A DNA stretch of 64,000 bases. It comes from JBHJGP01 sp050331695. Lineage in GTDB: Bacteria; Pseudomonadota; Alphaproteobacteria; Geminicoccales; Geminicoccaceae. Every line of letters starts with the position of its first letter. Positions within the stretch are counted from its first letter, which is position 1. The notes under the pieces were generated by a model that worked only from the letters and a program-made list of their open reading frames with translations, was not told the origin of the DNA and ran no database searches. Positions 32,720 through 41,045 of the stretch are shown piece after piece. The translations under genes were made by a program, and so were the position numbers. Location of the stretch: assembly GCA_050331695.1 (NCBI GenBank), contig JBHJGP010000002.1, positions 1-64,000 of the forward strand, read 5' to 3'.

Positions 32720-35710
32720 GTGAGACTCCGGGCTAAAAAGATTCTTCGTCTGTGCCGCATATATGCACGATGGGAGCGACGAGACCTTGTGACCGCCGAT
32801 GGTGATACGCTCATTGAACGCTGGAGTGCCGCCGCGCCGACGGCGATGTTGCGCGAGCGGTGCGCCGCGATCGCCGGCAAACCGGAACATCAGAGCCTGA
32901 TCCGAGGCGTCCTGGTCAACAGCCCTTATCTGAAACGTCTTCTGTTTGCTGAGCATGAATACGTCTCGGAACTTTTGACCGGCGACATTGACGACCTCGT
33001 TACGCTGACGATCGATCAGATCTCGGCCAGCGAACCGGCAGGTCGGCGCGCTTTGCTCAGCGATCTTGGCGCGGGCAAACGGCGGGTGGCACTTGGCGTC
33101 GCGCTCGGCGACCTCGCGAACCGATTGTCCCTGGAGCAGGTAACGCGGCATCTCAGCCGGTTTGCCGATATCGCGGTGGCGAAGACCCTCCGCCTGATGC
33201 TCGGCTTCGCGGTAGACCGCAACGAGCTGCCCTCCTGGGTGCTCGAGGAAGGAGCGCCCCACGGTCTGTTCGTGCTCGGCATGGGCAAGCTCGGCGCCTT
33301 CGAGCTCAACTATTCGAGTGACATCGATCTGATCATTTTCTTCGATGAGGAGCGGTTTCCTTACCGCGGACCGGAATCGGCGATGGCATCGACCGCCCGC
33401 ATCGCCCGCGGCATCGCCGGTGTTTTGGATGCCGAAACCGGTCGTGACTACATCCTGCGCGTGGACTACCGCCTCCGCCCACGGCCGGCGGCCCAGCCCC
33501 TGGCACTGAGCACCGAAGCGGCCGAGGCCTACTACGAGCGTCAGGGCCAGAACAGGGATCGGGCCGCGCTGGTCAAGGCCCGCGCGATCGCGGGTGATGT
33601 CGGCGGGGGCGAAGCGTTCCTGACCCGGCTGCGACCGTTCTTGTGGCGCCGTCATCTCGATTTTGCCTCGATCAACGATATTCGAGCGGTGAAGCACCAA
33701 ATAGACCGCCATCGCGGTCATGGGCAGGTGCGCACCGCCGGGCACAACATCAAGATTGGTCGAGGCGGCATTCGCGAGATCGAATTCTTCGCCCAGACGC
33801 AACAGCTTATTCTGGGCGGGCGCCATCCGGAGCTGCGTGTTCGGGAAACCCGGGAAGCGCTCCATCGCCTGGTAGACGGCGGTTGGCTCGACGCCGAGGT
33901 CGCGAGCGAACTGAGCGATGCTTACGTTTTCCTCCGGCGGACCGAACACCGCCTGCAGATGATCGACGACAAGCAGACCCATAGTCTGCCGGAACGGCGT
34001 GAAGCGTTCGATCGTTTCGCCCGGTTCATGGGCTTCGAAGAGCCCGGCCTTTTCGAGGATCAACTCTCAACTCATCTTCTCAGGGTGGAGAAGCATTTTT
34101 CCGAGCTTTTCGATGGCACCTCCATCGACGGGCGGGGCGGACGGTTGGTCTTCACCGGCACGGACCCGGACCCCGAGACCGTCGACCACCTGACCAGGCT
34201 CGGCTTCGGCCGTGCGAAGGATCTGATCCGGCGGATCGCCGAATGGCACCATGGCCACATCCGGGCAACCCGGAGCGAGCGGGCGCGGGAACTCCTGACG
34301 GAACTCCATCCGGCCCTGATCGAGGCGCTTGCCGCCCACCATGATCCGGACGCAGCCTTCCAACGCTTCGATGAGTTCGTGTCCTCGCTGCCGGCCGGCG
34401 TTCAGGTCTTTTCCCTGTTGCGAGCACACGAACCGCTGCTCCGGGTGATCGTGACCATGATGGGCGCGGCGCCTCGAATGGCGCGCCGTCTGGTCCGTCA
34501 GCCGCAGCTTTTCGATGCCATGCTGACCAACGATTTTCTGGACGATCCGCCCGACAAGCAGGGTTTGGCCGAGGAACTGGACGCGAGCCTGGCGGTCGCC
34601 TTGAGCCTCGAGGAGATGTTCGACCGGGCCCGGCTATGGGCCTCGGGCCGCCAGTTCCAGTTGGAGTTGCAGGTCTTGTTGGGGCGAAGCCGGGGCGTCC
34701 GCCTGTCGCCGCGGCTGGTCGATATCGCCGAGCTGGTGATCGAGCGGATGCTGCCGCCCGTGGAACGCTGGCTCGCCGACCAGCACGGGACCGTGCCGGG
34801 CGGCCGGTTCGCCGTCATCGCCATGGGCAAGCTCGGCAGCCGCGAGCTCAGTATCGGCTCCGATCTCGATCTGATCTTCATCTATGACGCGCCGGACGGT
34901 GCGATGAGTGACGGCACACGCCCCCTCGCCGCCGCCACCTTCTATGCCCGGCTCGGCCAAAGGCTGGTGAGCGCGATCAGTGCGCGCACCGCCGAGGGAC
35001 GTCTCTACGAGATCGACATGCGGCTTAGGCCATCCGGCAAAGCCGGCCCGGTGGCCAGTTCGCTCGCGGCCTTCGACGGCTATCAGCGGCGGACAGCCGC
35101 CCTCTGGGAACATCAGGCCCTGACCCGGGCCCGGCCGATCGCCGGTGATCCCGCTCTGTGCGACGCCGTGCGGACCATCATTACCGATGTGCTGGCGACG
35201 CCTAGGGACCCGGTCAAAGCGGGCGCAGAGATCGTTGCCATGCGCGAACGGGTGTTTGGCGAACATGGCAGCGACGATCCGTGGCAGCTCAAACATGTCC
35301 GGGGCGGCATCGTTAGCCTCGAGTTCCTGGCGCAGTTTCTGGTGCTGACCCGGGCCCAGCATCATCCGGATCTTGCGGGTCTCAGCACGACGGAGGTGTT
35401 TCGCAAGGCGCAGGAGCTGGATTGTCTGAGCGAGGATCAGGCGGATATCCTGGTGCGCGCCTATGAGGTCCAGACCGATCTGGATGCGGTATTGAGGCTC
35501 GCCGCCGATCAAGGGGTGCGACCCAAGGAGATCGCCCTCGATCTGGAACGCTGCCTCACCCGAGCCGGTGCGCTCGCCTTCGATGATGCCGAGGTGGGTC
35601 TCGACATGGTCCGCCTGGAAGCCGCGCTGACGGAGCTGCAGGCGCGGGTCGAGCGCCTGGCCGCCTCGATCTACGGCGTCGCTGCGGATCCGGTCGACGG
35701 GTCTCGTTGA
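32720..35710 (+). CDS. glnE: bifunctional glutamine synthetase adenylyltransferase/adenylyl-removing enzyme
   Basis: Controls glutamine synthetase by attaching or removing AMP in response to nitrogen (through PII). It is about 996 residues, the usual size. The two nucleotidyltransferase halves are clear: LGMGKLGAFELNYSSDIDLI around residues 185-205 (adenylyl-removing half) and AMGKLGSRELSIGSDLDLIF around 700-720 (adenylyltransferase half). The open frame runs upstream to 32456 inside the AsmA-like gene, so the start is a choice: GTG at 32720, or GTG at 32789 with a slightly better spacing to GGGAG. Both lack a strong ribosome-binding site. Confidence 0.93.
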   Translation: MRLRAKKILRLCRIYARWERRDLVTADGDTLIERWSAAAPTAMLRERCAAIAGKPEHQSLIRGVLVNSPYLKRLLFAEHEYVSELLTGDIDDLVTLTIDQISASEPAGRRALLSDLGAGKRRVALGVALGDLANRLSLEQVTRHLSRFADIAVAKTLRLMLGFAVDRNELPSWVLEEGAPHGLFVLGMGKLGAFELNYSSDIDLIIFFDEERFPYRGPESAMASTARIARGIAGVLDAETGRDYILRVDYRLRPRPAAQPLALSTEAAEAYYERQGQNRDRAALVKARAIAGDVGGGEAFLTRLRPFLWRRHLDFASINDIRAVKHQIDRHRGHGQVRTAGHNIKIGRGGIREIEFFAQTQQLILGGRHPELRVRETREALHRLVDGGWLDAEVASELSDAYVFLRRTEHRLQMIDDKQTHSLPERREAFDRFARFMGFEEPGLFEDQLSTHLLRVEKHFSELFDGTSIDGRGGRLVFTGTDPDPETVDHLTRLGFGRAKDLIRRIAEWHHGHIRATRSERARELLTELHPALIEALAAHHDPDAAFQRFDEFVSSLPAGVQVFSLLRAHEPLLRVIVTMMGAAPRMARRLVRQPQLFDAMLTNDFLDDPPDKQGLAEELDASLAVALSLEEMFDRARLWASGRQFQLELQVLLGRSRGVRLSPRLVDIAELVIERMLPPVERWLADQHGTVPGGRFAVIAMGKLGSRELSIGSDLDLIFIYDAPDGAMSDGTRPLAAATFYARLGQRLVSAISARTAEGRLYEIDMRLRPSGKAGPVASSLAAFDGYQRRTAALWEHQALTRARPIAGDPALCDAVRTIITDVLATPRDPVKAGAEIVAMRERVFGEHGSDDPWQLKHVRGGIVSLEFLAQFLVLTRAQHHPDLAGLSTTEVFRKAQELDCLSEDQADILVRAYEVQTDLDAVLRLAADQGVRPKEIALDLERCLTRAGALAFDDAEVGLDMVRLEAALTELQARVERLAASIYGVAADPVDGSR

Positions 35711-35823
35711 CTTCTCGAACAACCGATCAAGCTAGCCTTCTAGCGCCATGAGCGAAGGGCTGACGGCCGAGCCTTCGGGCTTTGGCCTATGATCAAACCC
35801 AAATACCAGGAGGACGACCAGCG

Positions 35824-36300
35824 ATGACCATTGACGTCGGTTCGGAACTGCCGGATTTCACACTGCCGACCGATGGCGGTGAGACCCTTAGTAAGGCCGA
35901 TCTCGCCGGCAAACCCTTCGTTCTCTATCTCTATCCAAAGGACGACACCTCAGGCTGCACCAAGGAGGCACTGGCCTTCCAGGAGCTTTACGACAGGATC
36001 GGCGGCGCCGGCGCCGAGCTTCTGGGCCTGTCCAAGGACAGCGTTAAAAGCCACGACAAGTTCAAAGCCAAACACGGGCTCACCTTCCCGCTGCTCTCGG
36101 ATGAGGAAGGCGGGCTCGTTGAAGCGCTCGGCGCATGGGTCGAGAAAAACATGTACGGCAAAAAATATATGGGTATCGACCGCTCGACCTTCCTCATCGA
36201 CGATCGGGGGGTGGTCCGGTCGGTCTGGCGCAAGGTCAAGGTTCCGGGACACGCCGAAAAGGTGGTCGCCGAGCTCGAAAAGATGCGCGCTCCGGCCTGA
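35824..36300 (+). CDS. bcp: peroxiredoxin, BCP/PrxQ type
   Basis: Thiol peroxidase of 158 residues reducing H2O2 and organic peroxides. The peroxidatic cysteine is Cys45 in DDTSGCTKEAL. The position five residues later, often the resolving cysteine (C-x4-C), is Leu50 here, so it is a one-cysteine member or resolves through an external thiol. The ATG follows AGGAGG at good distance; the frame is open a further 14 codons upstream. It is 113 bases downstream of glnE and 31 bases upstream of the O-methyltransferase, so bcp and the methyltransferase may be one unit. Confidence 0.92.
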   Translation: MTIDVGSELPDFTLPTDGGETLSKADLAGKPFVLYLYPKDDTSGCTKEALAFQELYDRIGGAGAELLGLSKDSVKSHDKFKAKHGLTFPLLSDEEGGLVEALGAWVEKNMYGKKYMGIDRSTFLIDDRGVVRSVWRKVKVPGHAEKVVAELEKMRAPA

Positions 36301-36331
36301 TCGGCTGGCCTGAGCATAAAGGAGCGGACTC

Positions 36332-37012
36332 GTGGCGTTCGGATGGCTCGCCTCGAATGATCGGCTCGCCTCCTATTGGGAGGAGGTGGGCCTGCGTGAG
36401 CATCCCTCGCTCCGAGCCTTGCGGGAAGCGACCCGTGCCCATGAGCATGGGGGCATGGCGAGCCCACCGGAACAGGCCGCTCTCCTGGCATTCCTGGTGG
36501 AGGTGACGGGCGCTCGGCTGATCGTCGAGGTCGGTACATTCACCGGCTATGGCAGTCTGGCCATGGCCCTGGCGCTGCGCCCGAATGGACGGTTGATCAC
36601 CATCGACGTCAATGCCGAATGGGGTGACCAGGGCGCCGCCTACTGGCAGGAGGCGGGCGTCGGCGATCGGATCGAAAGACGGCTGGGGCTTGCTTCGGAG
36701 CAGATGGACGCGTTGCTTAACGAAGGTTTCGAGGGGTTGGTCGACCTGATCTACATCGATGCCGACAAAAAGAGCTATCCCGACTATCTGAAAAAGGCCG
36801 AAGCGCTAGCGCGGCCCGGCGGCATTGTTGCGCTGGACAATGTGTTTTGGGGCGGTGAGGTCGCGGCACCGGATCCCCGAAGCCGACAGGCGCAAATTCT
36901 CGATCAGATCAACAGATCGCTCGCCGGTGACGATCGCTTCGCTTTATGCGTGCTACCGATAGGGGATGGCCTGACGCTTCTCCGCAAGCGATCGCCGGAC
37001 CCGGAGGTCTGA
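36332..37012 (+). CDS. class I SAM-dependent O-methyltransferase (caffeoyl-CoA OMT family)
   Basis: A 226-residue methyltransferase of the metal-dependent family 3 group that includes caffeoyl-CoA and catechol O-methyltransferases. The SAM motif is VEVGTFTGYGSLAMAL at about residues 65-80. The metal and substrate segment is DLIYIDADKKSY near residue 139, followed by VALDNVFWGG. It starts with GTG behind AAAGGAG. The last 60 bases overlap the convergent small-protein gene on the minus strand. The substrate is likely a vicinal-diol aromatic but is not shown by the sequence. An aromatic amino acid decarboxylase gene lies 450 bases away. Confidence 0.9.
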   Translation: MAFGWLASNDRLASYWEEVGLREHPSLRALREATRAHEHGGMASPPEQAALLAFLVEVTGARLIVEVGTFTGYGSLAMALALRPNGRLITIDVNAEWGDQGAAYWQEAGVGDRIERRLGLASEQMDALLNEGFEGLVDLIYIDADKKSYPDYLKKAEALARPGGIVALDNVFWGGEVAAPDPRSRQAQILDQINRSLAGDDRFALCVLPIGDGLTLLRKRSPDPEV

Positions 37013-37378
37013 ATAGAGCTCGCCGGTGGAAAAATGCAGGATGGCCCGCATCATGAAGCCGTCGACGTCGAGATTGCTGCCCTTGAGCTTGCTCTTGAAA
37101 CGCCAGCGACCTTTTTCGACGAACATGTCTGGCTTGATGCGGCCGCCTTCATTGCGGATCTCCAGGCCCATCGATCCAAATCGGTGCTCGATCGAGTCGG
37201 AGATTTGCTGGTCCTGCTCGGTCGGCCTCAGGCGGTTCTGACGTTCCTGGACCCGGCGTTCGAGATCGGAAGGGGCGACGTTGAACAGAAGCCACTGGTC
37301 GGGATCGGCATTCGCCTTGCCCGGCGTGGCCAACACGCCGCCAACGATGAAAGCGACGGTCAAAACAACACGCATCAT
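36953..37378 (-). CDS. small secreted protein of unknown function
   Basis: A 141-residue product that I do not recognise. It starts at ATGATG (37378) with GGGAG upstream and has a signal peptide (MMRVVLTVAFIVGGVLA, cleavage near ANA). The mature part contains a charged middle segment (DLERRVQERQNRL) and a C-terminal half rich in basic and beta-type residues (GRWRFKSKLKGSNLDVDGFMMRAILHF), which looks like one beta-domain. The 3' end overlaps the methyltransferase gene by 60 bases tail-to-tail, which argues for reading it cautiously, but the signal peptide and ribosome-binding site support it. It follows the decarboxylase gene on the same strand. Confidence 0.55.
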   Translation of the reverse strand: MMRVVLTVAFIVGGVLATPGKANADPDQWLLFNVAPSDLERRVQERQNRLRPTEQDQQISDSIEHRFGSMGLEIRNEGGRIKPDMFVEKGRWRFKSKLKGSNLDVDGFMMRAILHFSTGELYSDLRVRRSLAEKRQAIPYR

Positions 37379-37412
37379 CCGTCTCTCCCGATCTTGTTTA
37401 CCTCTTGTTAGT

Positions 37413-37450
37413 ATATCAACAACCCTAGATAAACGCTCCACGGTTGATAT
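37413..37450. repeat. 8-bp inverted repeat in a low-GC gap
   Basis: ATATCAAC (37413-37420) and GTTGATAT (37443-37450) are exact reverse complements 22 bases apart, in the AT-rich stretch between the decarboxylase stop (37465) and the small secreted protein start (37378). No T-run follows on either strand, so a terminator is unlikely; an operator for the small gene is possible. It may be chance. Confidence 0.35.
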
Positions 37451-37464
37451 GCATTGGAGTGAGC

Positions 37465-38883
37465 CTAAACCGAAATTTCTCTCGCCAACGCTTGGATCGT
37501 TTCCCAGGTTCCTTGGACATGTCGCTGTTCTGTTGCAAAAGGCCCGATCGATACTCTGATCGCATAGCATGAGCCTGTGTCCGTGCCGGTTAGGTAGGTT
37601 GTTCCCTCATCATTCACTCGATCGATTAAGGTGCGATTAAGCGCGTCCAACTGATCGACCGATACACAACGGGGACGATATCGAAAACAGACCAAACCGA
37701 GAGTGACCGGAGTCACCAGCTCGAAATCCGGACTTTCGTCGACCCAACCGGCGAACTCGTGGGCCCAGGCGATGTGTTGGCGAATGATCGTCCTCAGGCC
37801 GTCGAGACCATAGCAGCGCAGGACAAACCACAATTTGAGGGCCCGGAACCGTCGGCCCAGCGGAATGCCCCAATCGCGATAATCGATGACCTCGCCGGTT
37901 TCGCGCGATTGCAGGTAGCTGGGCATCACCTGAAAAGTTCGAATGAGCCATTCGCTGTTCCTCACGAAGTAAGCCGAGCAGTCGAACTGAACGCCTAGCC
38001 ATTTGTGCGGATTAAAGACGATGCTGTCGATACCGTCGGCGGACGGCAGCAGGTGGCGCCACTCGGGACAGATGAGCGCCGAGCCCGCCCACGCAGCGTC
38101 GACGTGGAGAAAGAGATCAAAGCGTCGGCAAATGTCGGCGATCGGCAAAATCGGGTCGACCGCACCGGTCGCGGTGGTGCCCAGGGTCGCGACCACCGCC
38201 GCCGGCCTTCGGCCTCGCCTTTGGTCCTCGCGGACGGCTGCTTCCAATAGGTCGGGGCGCATGGCTCCCGTAGGGTCGGTTTCAATGCGCCGCAGACCCG
38301 CATCGCCGAAGCCGGCTATTCGCGCGTTCTTCTCGACGGAAGAGTGGGCCTGGGCGCTGGTATAGACGAACAGTGGACCGAGACCGCTCAATCCCTCCTG
38401 GTTCGCCTCGCCGCCGGTCGCCAGTTCGCGCGCCGTCAGAAGCGCGCAAAGCGTTGCCGACGACGCCGTGTCCTGGATGACGCCCTGAAAGCCGGCAGGC
38501 AGGCCAATCGCCTGGCGGAGCCAATCGAGGCAGTGGGTTTCGAGTTCGGTCGCCGCCGGCGAGGTCTGCCAGAGCATGGCATTGGCCCCCAAAGCGGCGG
38601 TTAGAAACTCGGCCAGGACCGAGGGCGGCGAGATATTGGCGGGGAAGTAGGCGAAGAACCGGGGATGCTGCCAATGGGTGATGCCCGGCATGACGATCCG
38701 TTCGAAGTCGGCCATCACCTGGTCGAAGGGCTCGCCCTGTTCGGGCGGTGCCGCGGGCAGCTGGCTTTTGATCGCGCCCGGCTCGGTCTGGGCACGAACC
38801 GGTCTATCCTCGATCGTCTGCCAATAGTCAGCGATCCGATCGATCAGTTCGTGGCCATGCCGCCTGAACGTGGCAATGTCCAT
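37465..38883 (-). CDS. aromatic-L-amino-acid decarboxylase family (group II PLP decarboxylase)
   Basis: A PLP enzyme of 472 residues closely resembling animal and plant aromatic amino acid decarboxylases (DOPA, tyrosine, tryptophan). Characteristic blocks: GITHWQHPRFFAYFPAN (residues 68-83), ELETHCLDWL, His180 in QAHSSVEKNA stacking on PLP, HVDAAWAG with Asp262, and NPHKWLG with the PLP lysine Lys294. The start is an ATG behind GGAGG. The C-terminal third is noticeably less GC-rich than the flanking genes. It likely makes a biogenic amine; a flavin amine oxidase is encoded far off at 280-1518 and an O-methyltransferase nearby, but a shared pathway is only a guess. Confidence 0.9.
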   Translation of the reverse strand: MDIATFRRHGHELIDRIADYWQTIEDRPVRAQTEPGAIKSQLPAAPPEQGEPFDQVMADFERIVMPGITHWQHPRFFAYFPANISPPSVLAEFLTAALGANAMLWQTSPAATELETHCLDWLRQAIGLPAGFQGVIQDTASSATLCALLTARELATGGEANQEGLSGLGPLFVYTSAQAHSSVEKNARIAGFGDAGLRRIETDPTGAMRPDLLEAAVREDQRRGRRPAAVVATLGTTATGAVDPILPIADICRRFDLFLHVDAAWAGSALICPEWRHLLPSADGIDSIVFNPHKWLGVQFDCSAYFVRNSEWLIRTFQVMPSYLQSRETGEVIDYRDWGIPLGRRFRALKLWFVLRCYGLDGLRTIIRQHIAWAHEFAGWVDESPDFELVTPVTLGLVCFRYRPRCVSVDQLDALNRTLIDRVNDEGTTYLTGTDTGSCYAIRVSIGPFATEQRHVQGTWETIQALAREISV

Positions 38884-39153
38884 CGCTCAACCTCCGGTAC
38901 GATATGCTTGACAGTTGAGACAATCACCGGTGCGATGAGGATCATCCGTTTTCATGTTTGGTAGCCTTTGTCCTATGCTCGAATTCCTCGCTGATCCCCC
39001 AGGTCTGGACCAGCATCATGAAGTCTAGCCCGTTCGTGATCCTCTCCGTCATCGGCAATCGTTTTTTGCCATCGACCGACCCGTTCCTTTTGCCCTCCGA
39101 CCTCGAGCCCGCCGAGATCCAACGGAACCGAAAACCCGTAGCGGACTAATACC
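38884..39153. other. intergenic region without a recognisable gene
   Basis: This 270-base divergent gap separates the decarboxylase and the DMT exporter. The longest frame (38958-39149, 63 codons) has no ribosome-binding site, no motif and an unnatural composition, so I do not call it. The end next to 38884 must hold the decarboxylase promoter and a strong GGAGG site. No convincing -35/-10 pair was found. Confidence 0.5.
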
Positions 39154-40161
39154 GTGGCCAGCAGGATCACCCTGGCTAGCCAACCGGTTGCACCGCGCGA
39201 CCGGCTAATCGGCACCATCGCCGCACTGACGGCAGTGACCATCATGGCGGGCTGGATGGTGATCACGCGGCTGGGTGTCGGACAAAGTCTGAACGCGGCC
39301 GATCTGGCCTTTTTGCGCTTCGCAACGGCGGGTTTGCTCCTGGCCCCGGTCGTGCTGTGGCGGGGCCTGGCCTTCAAGCAATTGGGCTGGATCGGCTTTT
39401 TGGCACTCACCGCCGGCGCCGGTGCGCCCTACGCGTTGATCGCGGCCCAGGGGTTGAACTATGCGCCAGCCGCCCATGCGGGCACCTTCATCCCCGGCGC
39501 CATGCCCTTGTTCGTGATCCTGATCCTGGTCGGTCTGTTCGGCACCCGGCTCAGCCGGCAACGATGGCTCGGGGTAACGATGGTGACGATTGGCATCGTC
39601 ATGCTCGCGGGCCAGCAATTCTGGGCGGCGGACGGGGACCAGGCCTGGATCGGCCACGGCTTCTTTCTGGTGGCGGCCCTTTTTTGGGCATCCTACACCG
39701 TTGCCATGCGCGCGGCGCGGCTCAACCCCTTACACGCAAGCGCGATCGTCACGGTCGTCTCCGCGCTGCTCTATTCGCCCGTCTACCTGGTGGTCCGCGG
39801 AACCGCACCGCTCATGGCCGTGCCGCCCGGGGAGCTGGTTCTCCAGGTTGTTTATCAGGGCCTGGTCACCAGCGTCATTCTGTTGATCGTCTACGGTGTA
39901 GCCATCGCCAAGCTCGGCGCCGCGCGCGGTGCCATATTCGCCTCCCTCGTTCCGGTCATAACCCCCTTCATCGCGATCCCGATTTTGGGCGAATGGCCGG
40001 TGGCGATCGAGTTCGGCGAGATGGTGTTGGTGGCCATCGGCGTGGCACTCGCCAGCGGCTGGGGTGAAAAAGAGGTGTCCGCCGGCGGCCCCGAGCCCGC
40101 GAACCCGGAGCTGGTCAGCTCCGGTCCGCCGATCAGCTCAAATCCAAAGCGTGGCGCTTAA
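39154..40161 (+). CDS. EamA/DMT family transporter
   Basis: An inner-membrane protein of 335 residues with ten predicted hydrophobic helices arranged as two EamA repeats. Repeat one includes TIAALTAVTIMAGWMVITRLG and FLRFATAGLLLAPVVLW; repeat two includes FWASYTVAMRAARLNP and ASLVPVITPFIAIPILGE, the conserved helix 9 segment. Members export amino acids or metabolites or import them; the substrate is unknown. The start used is GTG at 39154 without a clear ribosome-binding site. The hydrophilic C-terminal tail (about 30 residues, Pro/Ser-rich) overlaps the convergent DUF2237 gene by 29 bases. Confidence 0.87.
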   Translation: MASRITLASQPVAPRDRLIGTIAALTAVTIMAGWMVITRLGVGQSLNAADLAFLRFATAGLLLAPVVLWRGLAFKQLGWIGFLALTAGAGAPYALIAAQGLNYAPAAHAGTFIPGAMPLFVILILVGLFGTRLSRQRWLGVTMVTIGIVMLAGQQFWAADGDQAWIGHGFFLVAALFWASYTVAMRAARLNPLHASAIVTVVSALLYSPVYLVVRGTAPLMAVPPGELVLQVVYQGLVTSVILLIVYGVAIAKLGAARGAIFASLVPVITPFIAIPILGEWPVAIEFGEMVLVAIGVALASGWGEKEVSAGGPEPANPELVSSGPPISSNPKRGA

Positions 40162-40510
40162 GGTCGTCCAAGGAGATGAAGTCGAGCACTTTTTCGTGAG
40201 TTGCCCGCAGCGCCACCTTCGGTGCGCAGCCTGCTTCAAGCGCCTCACGCCAGCGAAGCGCGCACAAGCACCATCGATCGCCAGGTTTGAGGCCCGGAAA
40301 ACCAAACGCCGGCCGGGCTGTCGACAGATCGTTGCCGCGGCTTCGGGTGAAATCGAGAAAGGCCGCGGTCATCTCGGCGCAGACCAAGTGGCTGCCCGCA
40401 TCCTCCGGACCGGTTTCACAACAGCCGGTTCGATAGAAGCCGGTCATCGGTTTGGTGCTGCAGACGCCAAGCGGTTCACCGAGCACGCATCTCTGTGCCT
40501 CGTCAGCCAT
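40133..40510 (-). CDS. DUF2237 family protein
   Basis: A 125-residue member of the conserved DUF2237 family, function unknown. Nearly the whole family pattern is visible: LGEPLGVCSTKPMTGFYR, CCETGPEDAGSHLVCAEMT, SRGNDLSTA, FGFPGLKPGDRWCLCALRW and ATHEKVLDFISLDDLKRHAL. The several conserved cysteines and His suggest metal binding. It overlaps the GNAT gene upstream on the same strand by 8 bases, so the two are co-translated; its tail overlaps the DMT gene by 29 bases. Context does not reveal a role. Confidence 0.9.
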   Translation of the reverse strand: MADEAQRCVLGEPLGVCSTKPMTGFYRTGCCETGPEDAGSHLVCAEMTAAFLDFTRSRGNDLSTARPAFGFPGLKPGDRWCLCALRWREALEAGCAPKVALRATHEKVLDFISLDDLKRHALDLS

Positions 40511-40985
40511 CGCCCTTCGCTCCTAAATCGATCTTCATGCCGCTATGGGTCGCCTCGAAACCGAGCGCCTCATAGAAGCGATGGGCATCTGCTCGGGTTC
40601 GGTTCGTGGTCAGCTGAACCAGACGAGCGCCTCTCGCGCGGGCCAAATCGAGCACCCACAGCATGAGGTGCCGGCCCAGTCCCTGGCCCCTGAGGTTCTC
40701 GGCCACCCGCACGCTCTCAATCTGGACGCGCTCGCCGCCACGAAACGACAGGCCGGGGATGAAAGTGAGCTGAAAGGTGCCGACGATCTGGCGGTCGAGC
40801 TCGGCGACGATCTGGCGATTGGTCGGCGACGCTTGGATGGCCTCGAACGCCTGCTCGTAGGCGCCGAGATTGTCCTCGAGACCGTCACGCAGACGCCCCA
40901 ACGGATCGGCCTCGAGCAGGGCAATGATCGCCGGCAGGTCCTCCCGATCCGCATCTCGAATGGTGACGCGCTCAACGTCGATCAC
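40503..40985 (-). CDS. GNAT family N-acetyltransferase
   Basis: An acetyl-CoA-dependent acetyltransferase of 160 residues, substrate unknown. The acetyl-CoA pyrophosphate loop is VAENLRGQGLGRHLMLWVLDLARARGARLVQLTTN, and the C-terminal block ADAHRFYEALGFEATHSGMK is typical of the family. The GTG at 40985 lies seven bases behind GAGGAG, so the shorter product is preferred over a start at 41030. It overlaps the DUF2237 gene. The pattern resembles small toxin-resistance or peptide acetyltransferases, but nothing specific supports this. Confidence 0.88.
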   Translation of the reverse strand: MIDVERVTIRDADREDLPAIIALLEADPLGRLRDGLEDNLGAYEQAFEAIQASPTNRQIVAELDRQIVGTFQLTFIPGLSFRGGERVQIESVRVAENLRGQGLGRHLMLWVLDLARARGARLVQLTTNRTRADAHRFYEALGFEATHSGMKIDLGAKGDG

Positions 40986-41045
40986 CTGATCGCTCCTCTT
41001 ACGCTCACGGACAAATCTGGCATCCCCCACCGTTGTTTTCCTGCC

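Noticed and set aside
38958..39149. 63-codon frame between the decarboxylase and the DMT gene
   Set aside because: No ribosome-binding site, no motif; it lies in a divergent promoter gap.
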